Assembly (NCBI GenBank): GCA_023392635.1
Contig: JAEVYS010000062.1
Span: forward strand, 46,343-110,342
Origin: Actinomycetes bacterium
Lineage (GTDB): Bacteria; Actinomycetota; Actinomycetes; Propionibacteriales; Propionibacteriaceae
Reading direction: 5' to 3'
Length of the DNA stretch: 64,000 bases
Shown here: positions 50,850 through 59,292 of the stretch, one piece after another
How positions within the stretch are numbered: the stretch's first letter is position 1
Layout of the letters: each line of letters opens with the position of its first letter
Program-made: the position numbers and the translations under genes
Notes under the pieces: generated by a model
Database searches by the model: none
Told to the model about the DNA's origin: nothing
The model's input: the letters and a program-made list of their open reading frames with translations, nothing else

Positions 50850-51790
50850 CGGGCCACCAGGTTCACGAAGACGTCCTCGATCGTCGGGTCCACCTCGGCG
50901 ACGTCGGCACCGGGGTACCCCGCGCTGGTCAGTCGGTCCCGGAGGGACGCCTCGGTGAGGCGCGAACCGGCCGGCACCACGGCGTGCAGGGACGCGCCCG
51001 AGAGGTAGGCCTCGTCGATCCCTTCGGCCGTCTCCAGCCACTGCAGCACCCGGTCGACGTCGGGTGTCGAGATGTCGAAGATCCGCTGGTCCATGTGGTC
51101 GGCGCGGATCTCGGCCGGGCTGCCGTCGGCGATGATCCGTCCGCGGTAGATGAACGCGAGGCGGTTGCAGTGGGACGCCTCGTCCATGTAGTGCGTGGTC
51201 ACGAAGAGGGTGACGCCGCGGCTGGCCAGGTCGTAGAGCAGGTCCCAGAACTGGCGCCGCGCCACCGGGTCGACGCCGGACGTGGGCTCGTCGAGGAAGA
51301 GCAGTTCGGGCTGGTGGATGGTGGCCGCGCCCAGGGCCAGCCGCTGCCGCCAGCCCACCGAGAGGTTGCGGGTCAGCTCGTCCTCGCGTCCCACCAGGTC
51401 GGCCATCCGCAGTACGTAGTCCCGCTGGCCGGCGAAGGTGGCCGGCTCGAGGTCGTACACGCCGGCGTAGAACTTCAGGTTCTCGTCGACCGTCATGTCC
51501 TCGAAAAGGGCGAACTTCTGGCTCATGTAGCCGATGCGCCGCTTCACCCGCTCCGGGTGGCGCACCACGTCCACGCCGAGCACCTCCGCCGTGCCCGCAC
51601 GCGGGCGCAGCGTGCCGGTCAACATGCGGATCGTGGTCGTCTTGCCGGAGCCGTTGGGCCCAAGGAAGCCGAAGATCTGGCCGCGCGGCACCTCGAGGTC
51701 GATGCCATCGACCGCCGTGAAGTCGCCGAACGTCTTCGTCAGGCCGTGCAGGGAGATCGCCGGCCCTGATGGCTGTGCCCGGGTGCTCAT
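50840..51790 (-). CDS. ABC exporter ATP-binding protein (second ATPase of the operon)
   Basis: 316 residues. Walker A is GPNGSGKTT, the signature region is NLSVGWRQRLALG (LSVGW instead of LSGGQ), Walker B is LLFLDEPTSGVDP, and the switch His is in TTHYMDE. It matches the C-terminal half of YbhF. The C-terminal domain (about 225-316) ends DVAEVDPTIEDVFVNLVA. It is the last gene of the TetR-led operon, 10 bases after the permease. Confidence 0.92.
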   Translation of the reverse strand: MSTRAQPSGPAISLHGLTKTFGDFTAVDGIDLEVPRGQIFGFLGPNGSGKTTTIRMLTGTLRPRAGTAEVLGVDVVRHPERVKRRIGYMSQKFALFEDMTVDENLKFYAGVYDLEPATFAGQRDYVLRMADLVGREDELTRNLSVGWRQRLALGAATIHQPELLFLDEPTSGVDPVARRQFWDLLYDLASRGVTLFVTTHYMDEASHCNRLAFIYRGRIIADGSPAEIRADHMDQRIFDISTPDVDRVLQWLETAEGIDEAYLSGASLHAVVPAGSRLTEASLRDRLTSAGYPGADVAEVDPTIEDVFVNLVARQR

Positions 51791-51800
51791 GGCGCGCTCC

Positions 51801-52922
51801 TCACTCCGAGATCCGGCGCCGGGTGGCGACGATGGACGCCCCGAAGATCACCACGGCGAAACCCACGAGGGCCAGCATCGGCACGGCGAGCGCCGCGAAG
51901 TCGCTGCCCTTCACGAAGGCCCCCCGGAGCACCTGGAGCGCGAACGTGAGCGGGATCAGGTTGGTGAGCGGCTGGACGATGTCGGGCATCGACTGGATCG
52001 GGAAGATGAAGCCGGACAGCACCATCGTCGGGATCATGATGAACATCACGGCCTGCTGCGCCTGGTGCCGGGTGCGCGAGACCAGCGAGATCAGCAGCCC
52101 CAGCCCGATGCAGGTGAACATGAACAGGAACAGTCCGGCAGCGACCACCCAGAAGCTGCCGTTGAACGGAACCTTGAACCAGAACAGGCCCCCGGCGGCG
52201 ACGAGCACCATCTGCGCGGTGGCGAGGGCTGCGTAGGGCGTCAGCTTCCCGATCAGGTACTCGGTCGCCCGGATGGGGGTGACGAACATCTGCTCCAGTG
52301 TTCCCGACTCCCGCTCCTTCACGACGGCCTGGCTCATGATCACCATCAGGGAGATCATCATGATCGCCGCGACCAGACCGGGGATCATGGTGTTGATGGG
52401 GTCGAGCGTCGGGTTGAACATCACCCGCACCCTCGCGTCGATGCCGGGAGCCTGTACCTGAACGCCGGAGTTGTTGCGCCGGTCGGCGTTGAACCGGGCG
52501 ATGATCTGGGACGCGTAGCCGCTGCCGACCGCCGAGATCTGGGAGTCCGACCCGTCGACCACGATGCCGACCGGGGCGGTCTCGCCGCGGTTGAGGCGGT
52601 CCTGCGTGCCCTGCGGGATGACCAGGGCCACCTTCACCGTGCCCTCGTCGAGCAGCGGGCGGAGCTCGTCCTCGCTCGCCGGGGTGCGGGTGATCGTGAA
52701 GTAGCCGGAGCCGCTGAAGGCCGACTCGAGCGTGCGGCTGGTCGCGGTGCGGTCGAGGTCCACCACCGCCGTGGCGAGGTTGCGGACGTCGACGGCCACC
52801 ACGTAGCCGAACAGGATGAGCTGCAACACCGGCATCAGCAGCAGCAGCCGGATCAGCAGGGGGTCGCGGCGCAGCTGGGTGAACTCCTTCCAGATCAGCA
52901 GCCGGATGCGCTTGCCGCTCAT
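51801..52922 (-). CDS. ABC-2 type permease (YbhR-like)
   Basis: 373 residues. One N-terminal helix is followed by a large extracytoplasmic domain (about 45-170) and five C-terminal helices. Motifs: LLIWKEFTQLRRDPLLIRLLLLMPVLQLILFG at the start and SQAVVKERESGTLEQMFVTPIRATEYLIGK. Its ATG overlaps the upstream stop by 1 base. It forms the exporter channel with the next permease and drives efflux of unknown cargo. Confidence 0.92.
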   Translation of the reverse strand: MSGKRIRLLIWKEFTQLRRDPLLIRLLLLMPVLQLILFGYVVAVDVRNLATAVVDLDRTATSRTLESAFSGSGYFTITRTPASEDELRPLLDEGTVKVALVIPQGTQDRLNRGETAPVGIVVDGSDSQISAVGSGYASQIIARFNADRRNNSGVQVQAPGIDARVRVMFNPTLDPINTMIPGLVAAIMMISLMVIMSQAVVKERESGTLEQMFVTPIRATEYLIGKLTPYAALATAQMVLVAAGGLFWFKVPFNGSFWVVAAGLFLFMFTCIGLGLLISLVSRTRHQAQQAVMFIMIPTMVLSGFIFPIQSMPDIVQPLTNLIPLTFALQVLRGAFVKGSDFAALAVPMLALVGFAVVIFGASIVATRRRISE

Positions 52923-54067
52923 CACGCTCGCGCCTTTCGTCCGTACAGCACCGAGGAGAGCACGATCATGACCAGCGCGTACACCGCCAGCGACACCAGT
53001 TCGGGCCAGAGCTCGGGAAAGCCGGCGCCCTTCAGGAAGACCCCGCGGGAGATCGTGACCATGTAGCGCGCGGGGAAGGCATAGCTGATCCACTGCAGGA
53101 AGGCCGGGATCTGGTCGAGCGCGAACGCGAACCCCGACAGCAGGAACGACGGCAGGAACGCGATCAGCATCGCCAGGATGTTCGCCGTGTCCAGAGACGG
53201 GGCGACGGCCGAGATGACCAGGCCCATGCCGAGCGCGGCGAACACGAACAGCGCCGCACCGAGGGCGAGCGTCCAGAAGTCGCCGCGCAGGGGGACGCCG
53301 AAGATCGTGCGCGCGAGGCCGGTGATCAGCGCGACGTCGCCGAACGCGATGATCGTCCACGGCATGAGCTTGCCGACCATCAGCTCGACCCGCCGCATCG
53401 GACTCACCTCGAGTTGTTCCTCCGTACCCTGGTCCCGCTCGCGGACGAGGGTCACGGCGGTCTGCTGGACGGTGACGATGGCCAGGATGACCACCATCAG
53501 GCCGGGGATCAGGAAGTCGGAGGACCGGCGCTCGGGGTTGTACCAGGTGCGCACCCGTGGCTCCAGGGCGCCGAGGCTGCTGAGGTCGAGGCCCTGCGCG
53601 TCCGCCCACTGGCGGGTGAGTTGCTGGGTGTACAGCTGGTTGATGGCCACGGAGTAGGCCTGCGACACCTTCGCGGCGGTGGGCTCGCTGCCGTCCACCA
53701 GCACCGACACCTGGGCCTGCTGGCCGGAGTCGAGGGTGCGCCCGAAGCCGGCGGGGATCACCACGGCGACCCGCGCGGTGTTGTGGTCGAACGCGCTGTC
53801 CACGTCGGCGAGCGTCGTGCCGTTCGCCACGACCTCGAAGAACGGGGACGCCTCGTACGTCGCCAGGTAGGAGCGGCTGGTCTGCGACCGGTCGAGGTCG
53901 ACCACGATGGTGGGGACGTTCTCGACGTCGAAGCTGATCGCGTAGGCGAACAGCAGCAGCTGGATGACCGGCGTGATCACGACCGCCAGGAGCATCCGGG
54001 GGTCGCGGCCGAGGTGGCGGAACTCCTTGCGCACGATCGCGCCGATCCTGATCAGTGGCTGCCTCAT
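52922..54067 (-). CDS. ABC-2 type permease (YbhS-like)
   Basis: 381 residues with the same topology as its neighbour: IVRKEFRHLGRDPRMLLAVVITPVIQLLLFAYAI, an external domain, then VTLVRERDQGTEEQLEVSPMRRVELMVGK and five helices. The two permeases are clearly homologous but divergent, consistent with a heterodimer. ATGA overlaps the upstream ATPase stop. Confidence 0.92.
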   Translation of the reverse strand: MRQPLIRIGAIVRKEFRHLGRDPRMLLAVVITPVIQLLLFAYAISFDVENVPTIVVDLDRSQTSRSYLATYEASPFFEVVANGTTLADVDSAFDHNTARVAVVIPAGFGRTLDSGQQAQVSVLVDGSEPTAAKVSQAYSVAINQLYTQQLTRQWADAQGLDLSSLGALEPRVRTWYNPERRSSDFLIPGLMVVILAIVTVQQTAVTLVRERDQGTEEQLEVSPMRRVELMVGKLMPWTIIAFGDVALITGLARTIFGVPLRGDFWTLALGAALFVFAALGMGLVISAVAPSLDTANILAMLIAFLPSFLLSGFAFALDQIPAFLQWISYAFPARYMVTISRGVFLKGAGFPELWPELVSLAVYALVMIVLSSVLYGRKARA

Positions 54068-55080
54068 GACGCCGCCCCCCTGACGGCCGCCGCCGGACCG
54101 TCGGGCGTCCCGGTCCCCGGGGCCGTCGATGGCTCGGCGAGGTACGCGAACACCGTCTCCATGTCCGGCGCCACTTCCCGGACCCCCGCTCCGGGAACGC
54201 CGGCGGCCGTCAGTGCCGCGGTGAGGGTGGGCAGCGGGTCGCCCGTCCCGTTCCAGAGCACCCGGACCACGTCACCGAGCAGGTGTACCGAGCCGACGCC
54301 GGGCAGCGAGTGGAGCGCGGCCAGCGCCTGGCGTGGGTGGGTGGCCGACACCTCGACCAGCCGCCCGGGGACCTGTGCCTTGATCTGCTCGGGCGTGCCC
54401 GACTGCTTGATCCGCCCGCCGTCGAGGAAGGCGACGTGGGTGCAGCGCTCCGCCTCGTCCATGTAGGGCGTGGCGACCAGCACCGTCCGGCCCTGGCGGT
54501 GCAGCCCGGCGAGGATGCGCCAGAACTCCCGGCGCGAGACCGGGTCGACACCGGTGGTCGGCTCGTCGAGCAGCAGCAGGTCGGGCTCGTGCATCAGGGT
54601 CGTGGCCAGCATCAGCTTCTGCTTCATCCCCCCGGACAGGTGCTGGGCCTGCCGCCGGGTGAACTCGTCCAGTCCCATTCCCTCCAGCAGCGCCTTCGCG
54701 CGGCTGCGGCGGTCGGCGCGACCGACCCCCCGGATCGTGGCGAAGAAGTCGAGGTTCTCGGCGACCGACAGGTCGGGATACATCGAGAAGCGTTGGGACA
54801 TGTAGCCCAGTCGCGGCGTCACGGCGTCCCGCTCCGACGTCACCGAGTGGCCGAACACGGTGGCCGTGCCCGCGGTGGGGGTGAGCACGGTGGCCAGCAT
54901 CCGGATCAGGGTCGACTTGCCGGCGCCGTCGGGCCCGAGCAGTCCGAACACGGCACCCTCGGCGACGTCGAGGTCGAGCGCCTCGACGGCGACCGTGTCG
55001 CCGAAGGTTCTGCGCAGGCCACGAGCGCTGATCGCCCCTGGATCGGACGCGGTCGTGGCGGGCGGGGGAGCGGAGGACAC
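54064..55080 (-). CDS. ABC exporter ATP-binding protein (first ATPase of the operon)
   Basis: 338 residues. Walker A is GPDGAGKST, the signature is LSGGMKQKL, Walker B is LLLLDEPTTGVDP, and the switch-region Asp-Glu follows in TPYMDEAE; the usual switch His is Pro here. It matches the N-terminal half of YbhF. The C-terminal 100 residues form the accessory domain and a Pro/Ala-rich tail. It starts 3 bases after the HlyD-like stop. Confidence 0.92.
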   Translation of the reverse strand: MSSAPPPATTASDPGAISARGLRRTFGDTVAVEALDLDVAEGAVFGLLGPDGAGKSTLIRMLATVLTPTAGTATVFGHSVTSERDAVTPRLGYMSQRFSMYPDLSVAENLDFFATIRGVGRADRRSRAKALLEGMGLDEFTRRQAQHLSGGMKQKLMLATTLMHEPDLLLLDEPTTGVDPVSRREFWRILAGLHRQGRTVLVATPYMDEAERCTHVAFLDGGRIKQSGTPEQIKAQVPGRLVEVSATHPRQALAALHSLPGVGSVHLLGDVVRVLWNGTGDPLPTLTAALTAAGVPGAGVREVAPDMETVFAYLAEPSTAPGTGTPDGPAAAVRGAAS

Positions 55081-55083
55081 CGG

Positions 55084-55890
55084 TCAGCCCAGGACGACGT
55101 CCACCGGCATGCCGGCCTTGAGGACCTGTGAGGAGTCGGCGACGCGCACCCGGACCTCGTAGACGAGCTTCACCCGCTGGTCCTTGGTCTGCACGTTGTT
55201 CGGGGTGAACTCCGACTCGCTGGCGATGAAGCTCACCTTCCCGGTGAACCTCTGGGAGGTGGAGTCCGTGGTCACCGTGGCGGCCTCCCCCACGGCGACA
55301 CGGCCGATGGACGTCTCGGGCACGAACACCCGCACATACAGGTCTGCGGGGTCGATGATGGTCAGCAGGGTCCGCGCCGGCGCAGCGTTCTGGCCCGCGT
55401 TGGTGAGCACGGAGACCACACGGCCGTTGGCCGGTGAGGTGACGACGCCGAAGCGGAGCTGGACCTTTGCGAGCTTCACGGACGCCTCGGCCTGCGCGAG
55501 CCGCGCGCGGGCGGCGGTGATGTCGGCGTCTGTCGAACCGCTGTCGTCCTTCGCGTTGGTGAGCGCCGCCCTGGCCGCCTTGACGCCCTGCTCGGCCTGG
55601 GTGAGCGCCAGCTTCAGCGAGGTCCGGTCGAGCCGGACGAGCTCCTGGCCCTTGGTGACCGTGTCGCCCTCGCGCACCGTCACGGACGCGACCGGACCGC
55701 CGATCGCGGGGGTGACCTGGTACTGCGTGGCCTCCATCGAGCCGGTGAGCTGCTGCTCGGCGGCTGCCGTGCCGGGCTGGGTGGAGCTCCACCACCACCA
55801 GATGCCACCGCCGATGAGCAGCACGAGCACGAGCACGATCACGGGGATCGGCGGGTGCCTCCGCGCGGACGTTTCTGCCATGTTCGTCAC
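55084..55890 (-). CDS. HlyD/YbhG-like membrane fusion protein
   Basis: 268 residues from GTG 55890, which overlaps the upstream stop (GTGA); ATG 55881 is an in-frame alternative. A single transmembrane helix (about 16-34) is followed by a biotinyl-lipoyl half (GGPVASVTVREGDTVTKGQELVRLD), a coiled-coil hairpin (LTQAEQGVKAARAALTNAK, then AARARLAQAEASVKLAKVQL), the second lipoyl half and a beta-barrel. It links the exporter to the outer layers. Confidence 0.9.
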   Translation of the reverse strand: MTNMAETSARRHPPIPVIVLVLVLLIGGGIWWWWSSTQPGTAAAEQQLTGSMEATQYQVTPAIGGPVASVTVREGDTVTKGQELVRLDRTSLKLALTQAEQGVKAARAALTNAKDDSGSTDADITAARARLAQAEASVKLAKVQLRFGVVTSPANGRVVSVLTNAGQNAAPARTLLTIIDPADLYVRVFVPETSIGRVAVGEAATVTTDSTSQRFTGKVSFIASESEFTPNNVQTKDQRVKLVYEVRVRVADSSQVLKAGMPVDVVLG

Positions 55891-57176
55891 CTGTCGGGTT
55901 CGGGTTGGTCGGCTGCGGGATGACAGCCCTGGATGATGACCTCCACCGGCACGCCCGCGGGGAGCTGCTCGGCGGCGGTGAACTCCACCTCGACCGCGCG
56001 GGTGAGGTGGACCTCCTCGGTCGACACCGAGGTCGGCGGGTACTCCGCCGAGCGGGAGATGCTGGTGAGCGTGGCCGGGACGCCGTCCCCGGTCATCCAG
56101 TCACCCACGACGCGTGCGGGGTCGCCGGTGCAGACCCGGCGGAGCTGGGACGGGGAGAGCCACGCGGTGAGCCTGCTGGGCTGCGCCTGCCGGATGCTGA
56201 CCACGGTCGCTCCCGGGGCGAGCTGTGCGCCGACCGGCGCGACCGACACCACCACGCCGTCGACCGGGGCGGTCAGGGTGGTCATCCTCTGCTGCGCGCG
56301 GGCCGTGTCGATCGGCACCCTCAGCGCTGTGGCCTGCAGTTCGGCCAGCCTCCGCAGGCCGCGCAGGTTCCCGCGGGCGTCGCCGATCCTGGCCAGGGCG
56401 TCGTCGAGCTTGCGCAGGCCGGCGGCCGCCTGCCGCAAACCCCTGGCCAGCTTCGCCCGGAGCCGGTGCAGGGTGCGGAGGCCGGCGTCGATCTTCGCGA
56501 TGCCGTCCCTGAGCCCGGCGATGATCCCCGGCAGCGCCTCTTTCGGGGGATCGATCGGCACCGGTGGGTAGTGGGCCAGCAGTTCCTCGGCCGCGCGCAG
56601 CCTGGTCACCAGGTCGGCCCGCGTGGCCCTGAGCCCGGCGGCGGCCGCACGCAGCTTCTTCTGGCCGGAGTGGATCTTCGCGATGCCGTCACGGACCTTG
56701 TCCCTGGCGTCGTTGACGTCGGCCTCCTTGTCGAACGTCGTGGCGATGGCGTCGTCGAGCAGCCCGACCTGGGCCGCGGCGACGGCGGCGTCCGCCTTCG
56801 CGCCGGCGAGCTGGGCGGCCTGTGCGCGGGCGTCCAGGTTGACCAGCACCTGGCCGGCCCTGACCCGGTCGCCCTCGACCACCGAGACCTCCGACACACG
56901 GACGGTGCTGCCGAAGCCGAGGGCGCCCGCCACCGGGCTCCGCCTCGTGGCGGTCCTGCCCGAGACCGGGTCACGGGTGCCGGTCAGGTCCGCGAAGCCG
57001 GCGTCCAGGTTGAGGCTGGTGGGCGTGAGCGTCGGGGCGGTGACCGTGGTCAGTGTGGCGTCCACGGTGCCCGAGACGACGATCACCGGCGTCGTCGCGC
57101 CGGAGCATCCGGACAGGGTCAGGCCGAGGGTCGCGGCGAGCGCGACCGCCGGAAGCGGCCAGCGAGCGGCTTTCAT
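55887..57176 (-). CDS. HlyD-like lipoprotein adaptor with a long coiled coil
   Basis: 429 residues with lipobox LSGC (Cys24). Residues about 85-115 form a lipoyl half (VRVSEVSVVEGDRVRAGQVLVNLD), followed by a long helical hairpin (about 120-290, rich in KADAAVAAAQVGLL and LRDGIAKIDAGLRTL units), then the second lipoyl half (APVDGVVVSVAPVGAQLAPG). It is a second adaptor beside the shorter HlyD protein. GTGA and ATGA overlaps tie it to both neighbours. Confidence 0.85.
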   Translation of the reverse strand: MKAARWPLPAVALAATLGLTLSGCSGATTPVIVVSGTVDATLTTVTAPTLTPTSLNLDAGFADLTGTRDPVSGRTATRRSPVAGALGFGSTVRVSEVSVVEGDRVRAGQVLVNLDARAQAAQLAGAKADAAVAAAQVGLLDDAIATTFDKEADVNDARDKVRDGIAKIHSGQKKLRAAAAGLRATRADLVTRLRAAEELLAHYPPVPIDPPKEALPGIIAGLRDGIAKIDAGLRTLHRLRAKLARGLRQAAAGLRKLDDALARIGDARGNLRGLRRLAELQATALRVPIDTARAQQRMTTLTAPVDGVVVSVAPVGAQLAPGATVVSIRQAQPSRLTAWLSPSQLRRVCTGDPARVVGDWMTGDGVPATLTSISRSAEYPPTSVSTEEVHLTRAVEVEFTAAEQLPAGVPVEVIIQGCHPAADQPEPDR

Positions 57177-57793
57177 GGTGTCACCTCCACCATGGCGAGG
57201 AAGTAGTCGACGATCCGCATGAGCTTCTCCGCCGAGGGCGGGACGACATCGCCGGTGGTGAGGAAGCCGTCGATGGCCACGTAGGTCATGATCGGGCCCA
57301 ACAGCATGCGGGCGGCGAGGTCGGCGTCCGGCGCAGCGATCAGTCCCCGCGCATCCGCGTCCTCGATCAGCGAGGCGAAGCGGTGGAGTGCGCGCACCGG
57401 CAGGGCGTTGCGAAGGGTCTCGCGGAGTTCGGGGAGGCGGAAGGCCTCGCCGAGGGTGAGGCGGATCACGGAGACCGTGTCCGGCAGCAGCAGGGTCTTC
57501 GCGAGCCGCTCGGCGAACCCGAGCAGGAGGCCCCGCAGGTCCTCGACGGTGTGCAACTCGGGGAGCACCGCCTCCGCCGACGCGATCGCGGTCATCTCCT
57601 CGTCGAGGATCGCGCGGAGCAGGTCGAGCTTCGCCGGGAAGTAGACGTACACGGTCTGCTTGCTGACGCCAGCCTCGGCCGCGACGGCGTCCATGGACGT
57701 GCCGGCGTAGCCCAGTTCGAGGAACAGCCTCCTCGCCGCCGTGGCGATCTGCTCTCGCTTGGCGGCCTGGCGCTCGCTGAGCCCGGCGGTCAC
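57173..57793 (-). CDS. TetR family transcriptional repressor of the exporter operon
   Basis: 206 residues from GTG 57793. The HTH is REQIATAARRLFLELGYAGTSMDAVAAEAGVSKQTVYVYFPAKLDLL (about 13-60), with a TetR_C-type ligand domain after it. It is the first gene of a seven-gene operon and shares ATGA with the lipoprotein adaptor. A perfect TetR-type palindrome lies 3 bases before its start codon, so autoregulation is likely. The inducing ligand is unknown. Confidence 0.92.
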   Translation of the reverse strand: MTAGLSERQAAKREQIATAARRLFLELGYAGTSMDAVAAEAGVSKQTVYVYFPAKLDLLRAILDEEMTAIASAEAVLPELHTVEDLRGLLLGFAERLAKTLLLPDTVSVIRLTLGEAFRLPELRETLRNALPVRALHRFASLIEDADARGLIAAPDADLAARMLLGPIMTYVAIDGFLTTGDVVPPSAEKLMRIVDYFLAMVEVTP

Positions 57794-57795
57794 GA

Positions 57796-57830
57796 ATCAA
57801 ACTGTACGGTCCAGTTTGATCGGGGCGCAA
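57796..57830 (-). promoter_or_regulatory. TetR operator overlapping a leaderless promoter
   Basis: The operator is ATCAAACT-N9-AGTTTGAT (57796-57820). On the minus strand TACAGT (57806-57801) lies within it, 7 bases before GTG 57793. TTGCGC (57830-57825) is the -35, with 18-base spacing. Repressor binding would cover the -10 and the transcription start. Confidence 0.72.
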
Positions 57831-57854
57831 GGGGGATGCGGCGTGGCGTCCTTG

Positions 57855-57860
57855 TACTCT
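57855..57860 (+). promoter_or_regulatory. -10 element TACTCT, leaderless start for the PrsW-like gene
   Basis: TACTCT ends 7 bases before ATG 57868, and no SD sequence is present. It diverges from the TetR promoter. Confidence 0.5.
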
Positions 57861-57867
57861 GGTCGCC

Positions 57868-59283
57868 ATGACGGATCGGGTGGCCCAGCTCGCGCGACGC
57901 CGCAACGACCTGCCGACCGAACCCGACACCTCCGTGCCCCTGCCCAAGCGCCTACTCACCTCGTGGTGGACGTGGGCGGTGGTCGCGCTGACCATCGTCT
58001 TCGTGGTCGCGCTGGTGGCGCAGTACCAGCTGATCACCGAGGACGTGCCCGTGCAGGGCGGCGTCATTCCCGGCCTGAACTACGCGGCGATCCGGACGGC
58101 CTTCTGGCTGGCCCTGCCCACGCTCGCGTTCTGGACCGTGGTGTTCGTGTGGGCGGATCGCTTCCGGCCGCAACGGCTGGCGGTCTGGTACCTCACCCTG
58201 GGCTGGGGCGCGGCGGTGGCCACGTTCCTCTCGATCCATGTGAACACCTGGGCGGCGCAGCAGCTGGCCGTCGCCGGGAACGGCGATCCCGCGTCCAGCG
58301 CTCGTGCCGCGATCTTCATCGCGCCGTTCGTCGAGGAGGCTGCGAAGGCCACGGTGCTGTTCCTGATTGCGATCATCGCGCGCTACCGGCTCGTCTCCAA
58401 GGTGTCGCTGGTGGTGCTCGCGGGGCTGTCCGCGGCCGGGTTCGCCTTCACCGAGAACATCATCTACTACGCCCGGGCGATCGTGTACTCCTCCCAGACC
58501 ATCGAGGTCGGGGACGCGGACGCAGCGGTCAACCAGCTGGTGCTCCTGCGGGGGGTCCTGACCTGTTTCGGCCACCCGCTGTTCACGATGATGACCGGAA
58601 TCGGCGTGGCGGTCGCCGTGCGTACCCGCAGCAAGGTCGTCCGGGTGCTCTCGCCGTTGGCCGGCTACGGCGCGGCCGCGCTGCTGCACATGATCTTCAA
58701 CTCCCAGGCGAGCCTGAACGAGGGCACCGGCCTGCTGCTGCTCTACATCTTCGTCGCCCTCCCCGTGGTGCTCGGTGCGGCGACCTACGTGGTTCGGCAG
58801 GTGTTCAGGCAGGGACGCGTGATGGCCACACGACTGGGTGACTACGCCCAGTTGGGCTGGCTGCCCGCGAGCGACCCCGTGGTCTTCGCGCGGCAGTGGC
58901 TGCGCTTCCGGGCGGTGGCGGTCGCTGCGACCCGGGGCTGGCGCGTCTTCGCGGCCACGGTCCGCCTCGAGCGGATCCTCACCGAACTCGCCTACCTGCG
59001 CGACGGCCAGATCCGGGGTATCTATGACGAGGCCGCGACGGTTCGTGCGCGGGAGCTGGTGGAACAGGCCAAGGCGCTGCGGGGGGTCGCGATCGACGAC
59101 CCGCGGGGGCTGAAGCTCAGCCTGCCGAAGCTGCGCCGGCAGCGGCCCCCGGTGTACGTACCGCCGACGTACCCGGGTCCCTCGGGCATCGGCGGCAACT
59201 GGCCAGCACCAGTCGGGCAGGCGCCGATAGGATCGCCTGGATACTCGGCAGTCAACCCCAACTGGGGGCCGCCGAAGGGGTAG
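57868..59283 (+). CDS. PrsW family intramembrane metallopeptidase
   Basis: 471 residues with about eight transmembrane segments. The PrsW/CPBP-like motifs are present: FVEEAAKATVLF (Glu-Glu), GFAFTENIIYY, CFGHPLFTMMTG (His) and LLHMIFNSQ (His). In Bacillus, PrsW cleaves an anti-sigma factor; no anti-sigma gene is adjacent here. The C-terminal 170 residues form a soluble, partly helical tail ending in a Pro-rich stretch. It is followed after 9 bases by the dynamin-like GTPases. Confidence 0.88.
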   Translation: MTDRVAQLARRRNDLPTEPDTSVPLPKRLLTSWWTWAVVALTIVFVVALVAQYQLITEDVPVQGGVIPGLNYAAIRTAFWLALPTLAFWTVVFVWADRFRPQRLAVWYLTLGWGAAVATFLSIHVNTWAAQQLAVAGNGDPASSARAAIFIAPFVEEAAKATVLFLIAIIARYRLVSKVSLVVLAGLSAAGFAFTENIIYYARAIVYSSQTIEVGDADAAVNQLVLLRGVLTCFGHPLFTMMTGIGVAVAVRTRSKVVRVLSPLAGYGAAALLHMIFNSQASLNEGTGLLLLYIFVALPVVLGAATYVVRQVFRQGRVMATRLGDYAQLGWLPASDPVVFARQWLRFRAVAVAATRGWRVFAATVRLERILTELAYLRDGQIRGIYDEAATVRARELVEQAKALRGVAIDDPRGLKLSLPKLRRQRPPVYVPPTYPGPSGIGGNWPAPVGQAPIGSPGYSAVNPNWGPPKG

Positions 59284-59292
59284 GAGGACGGC

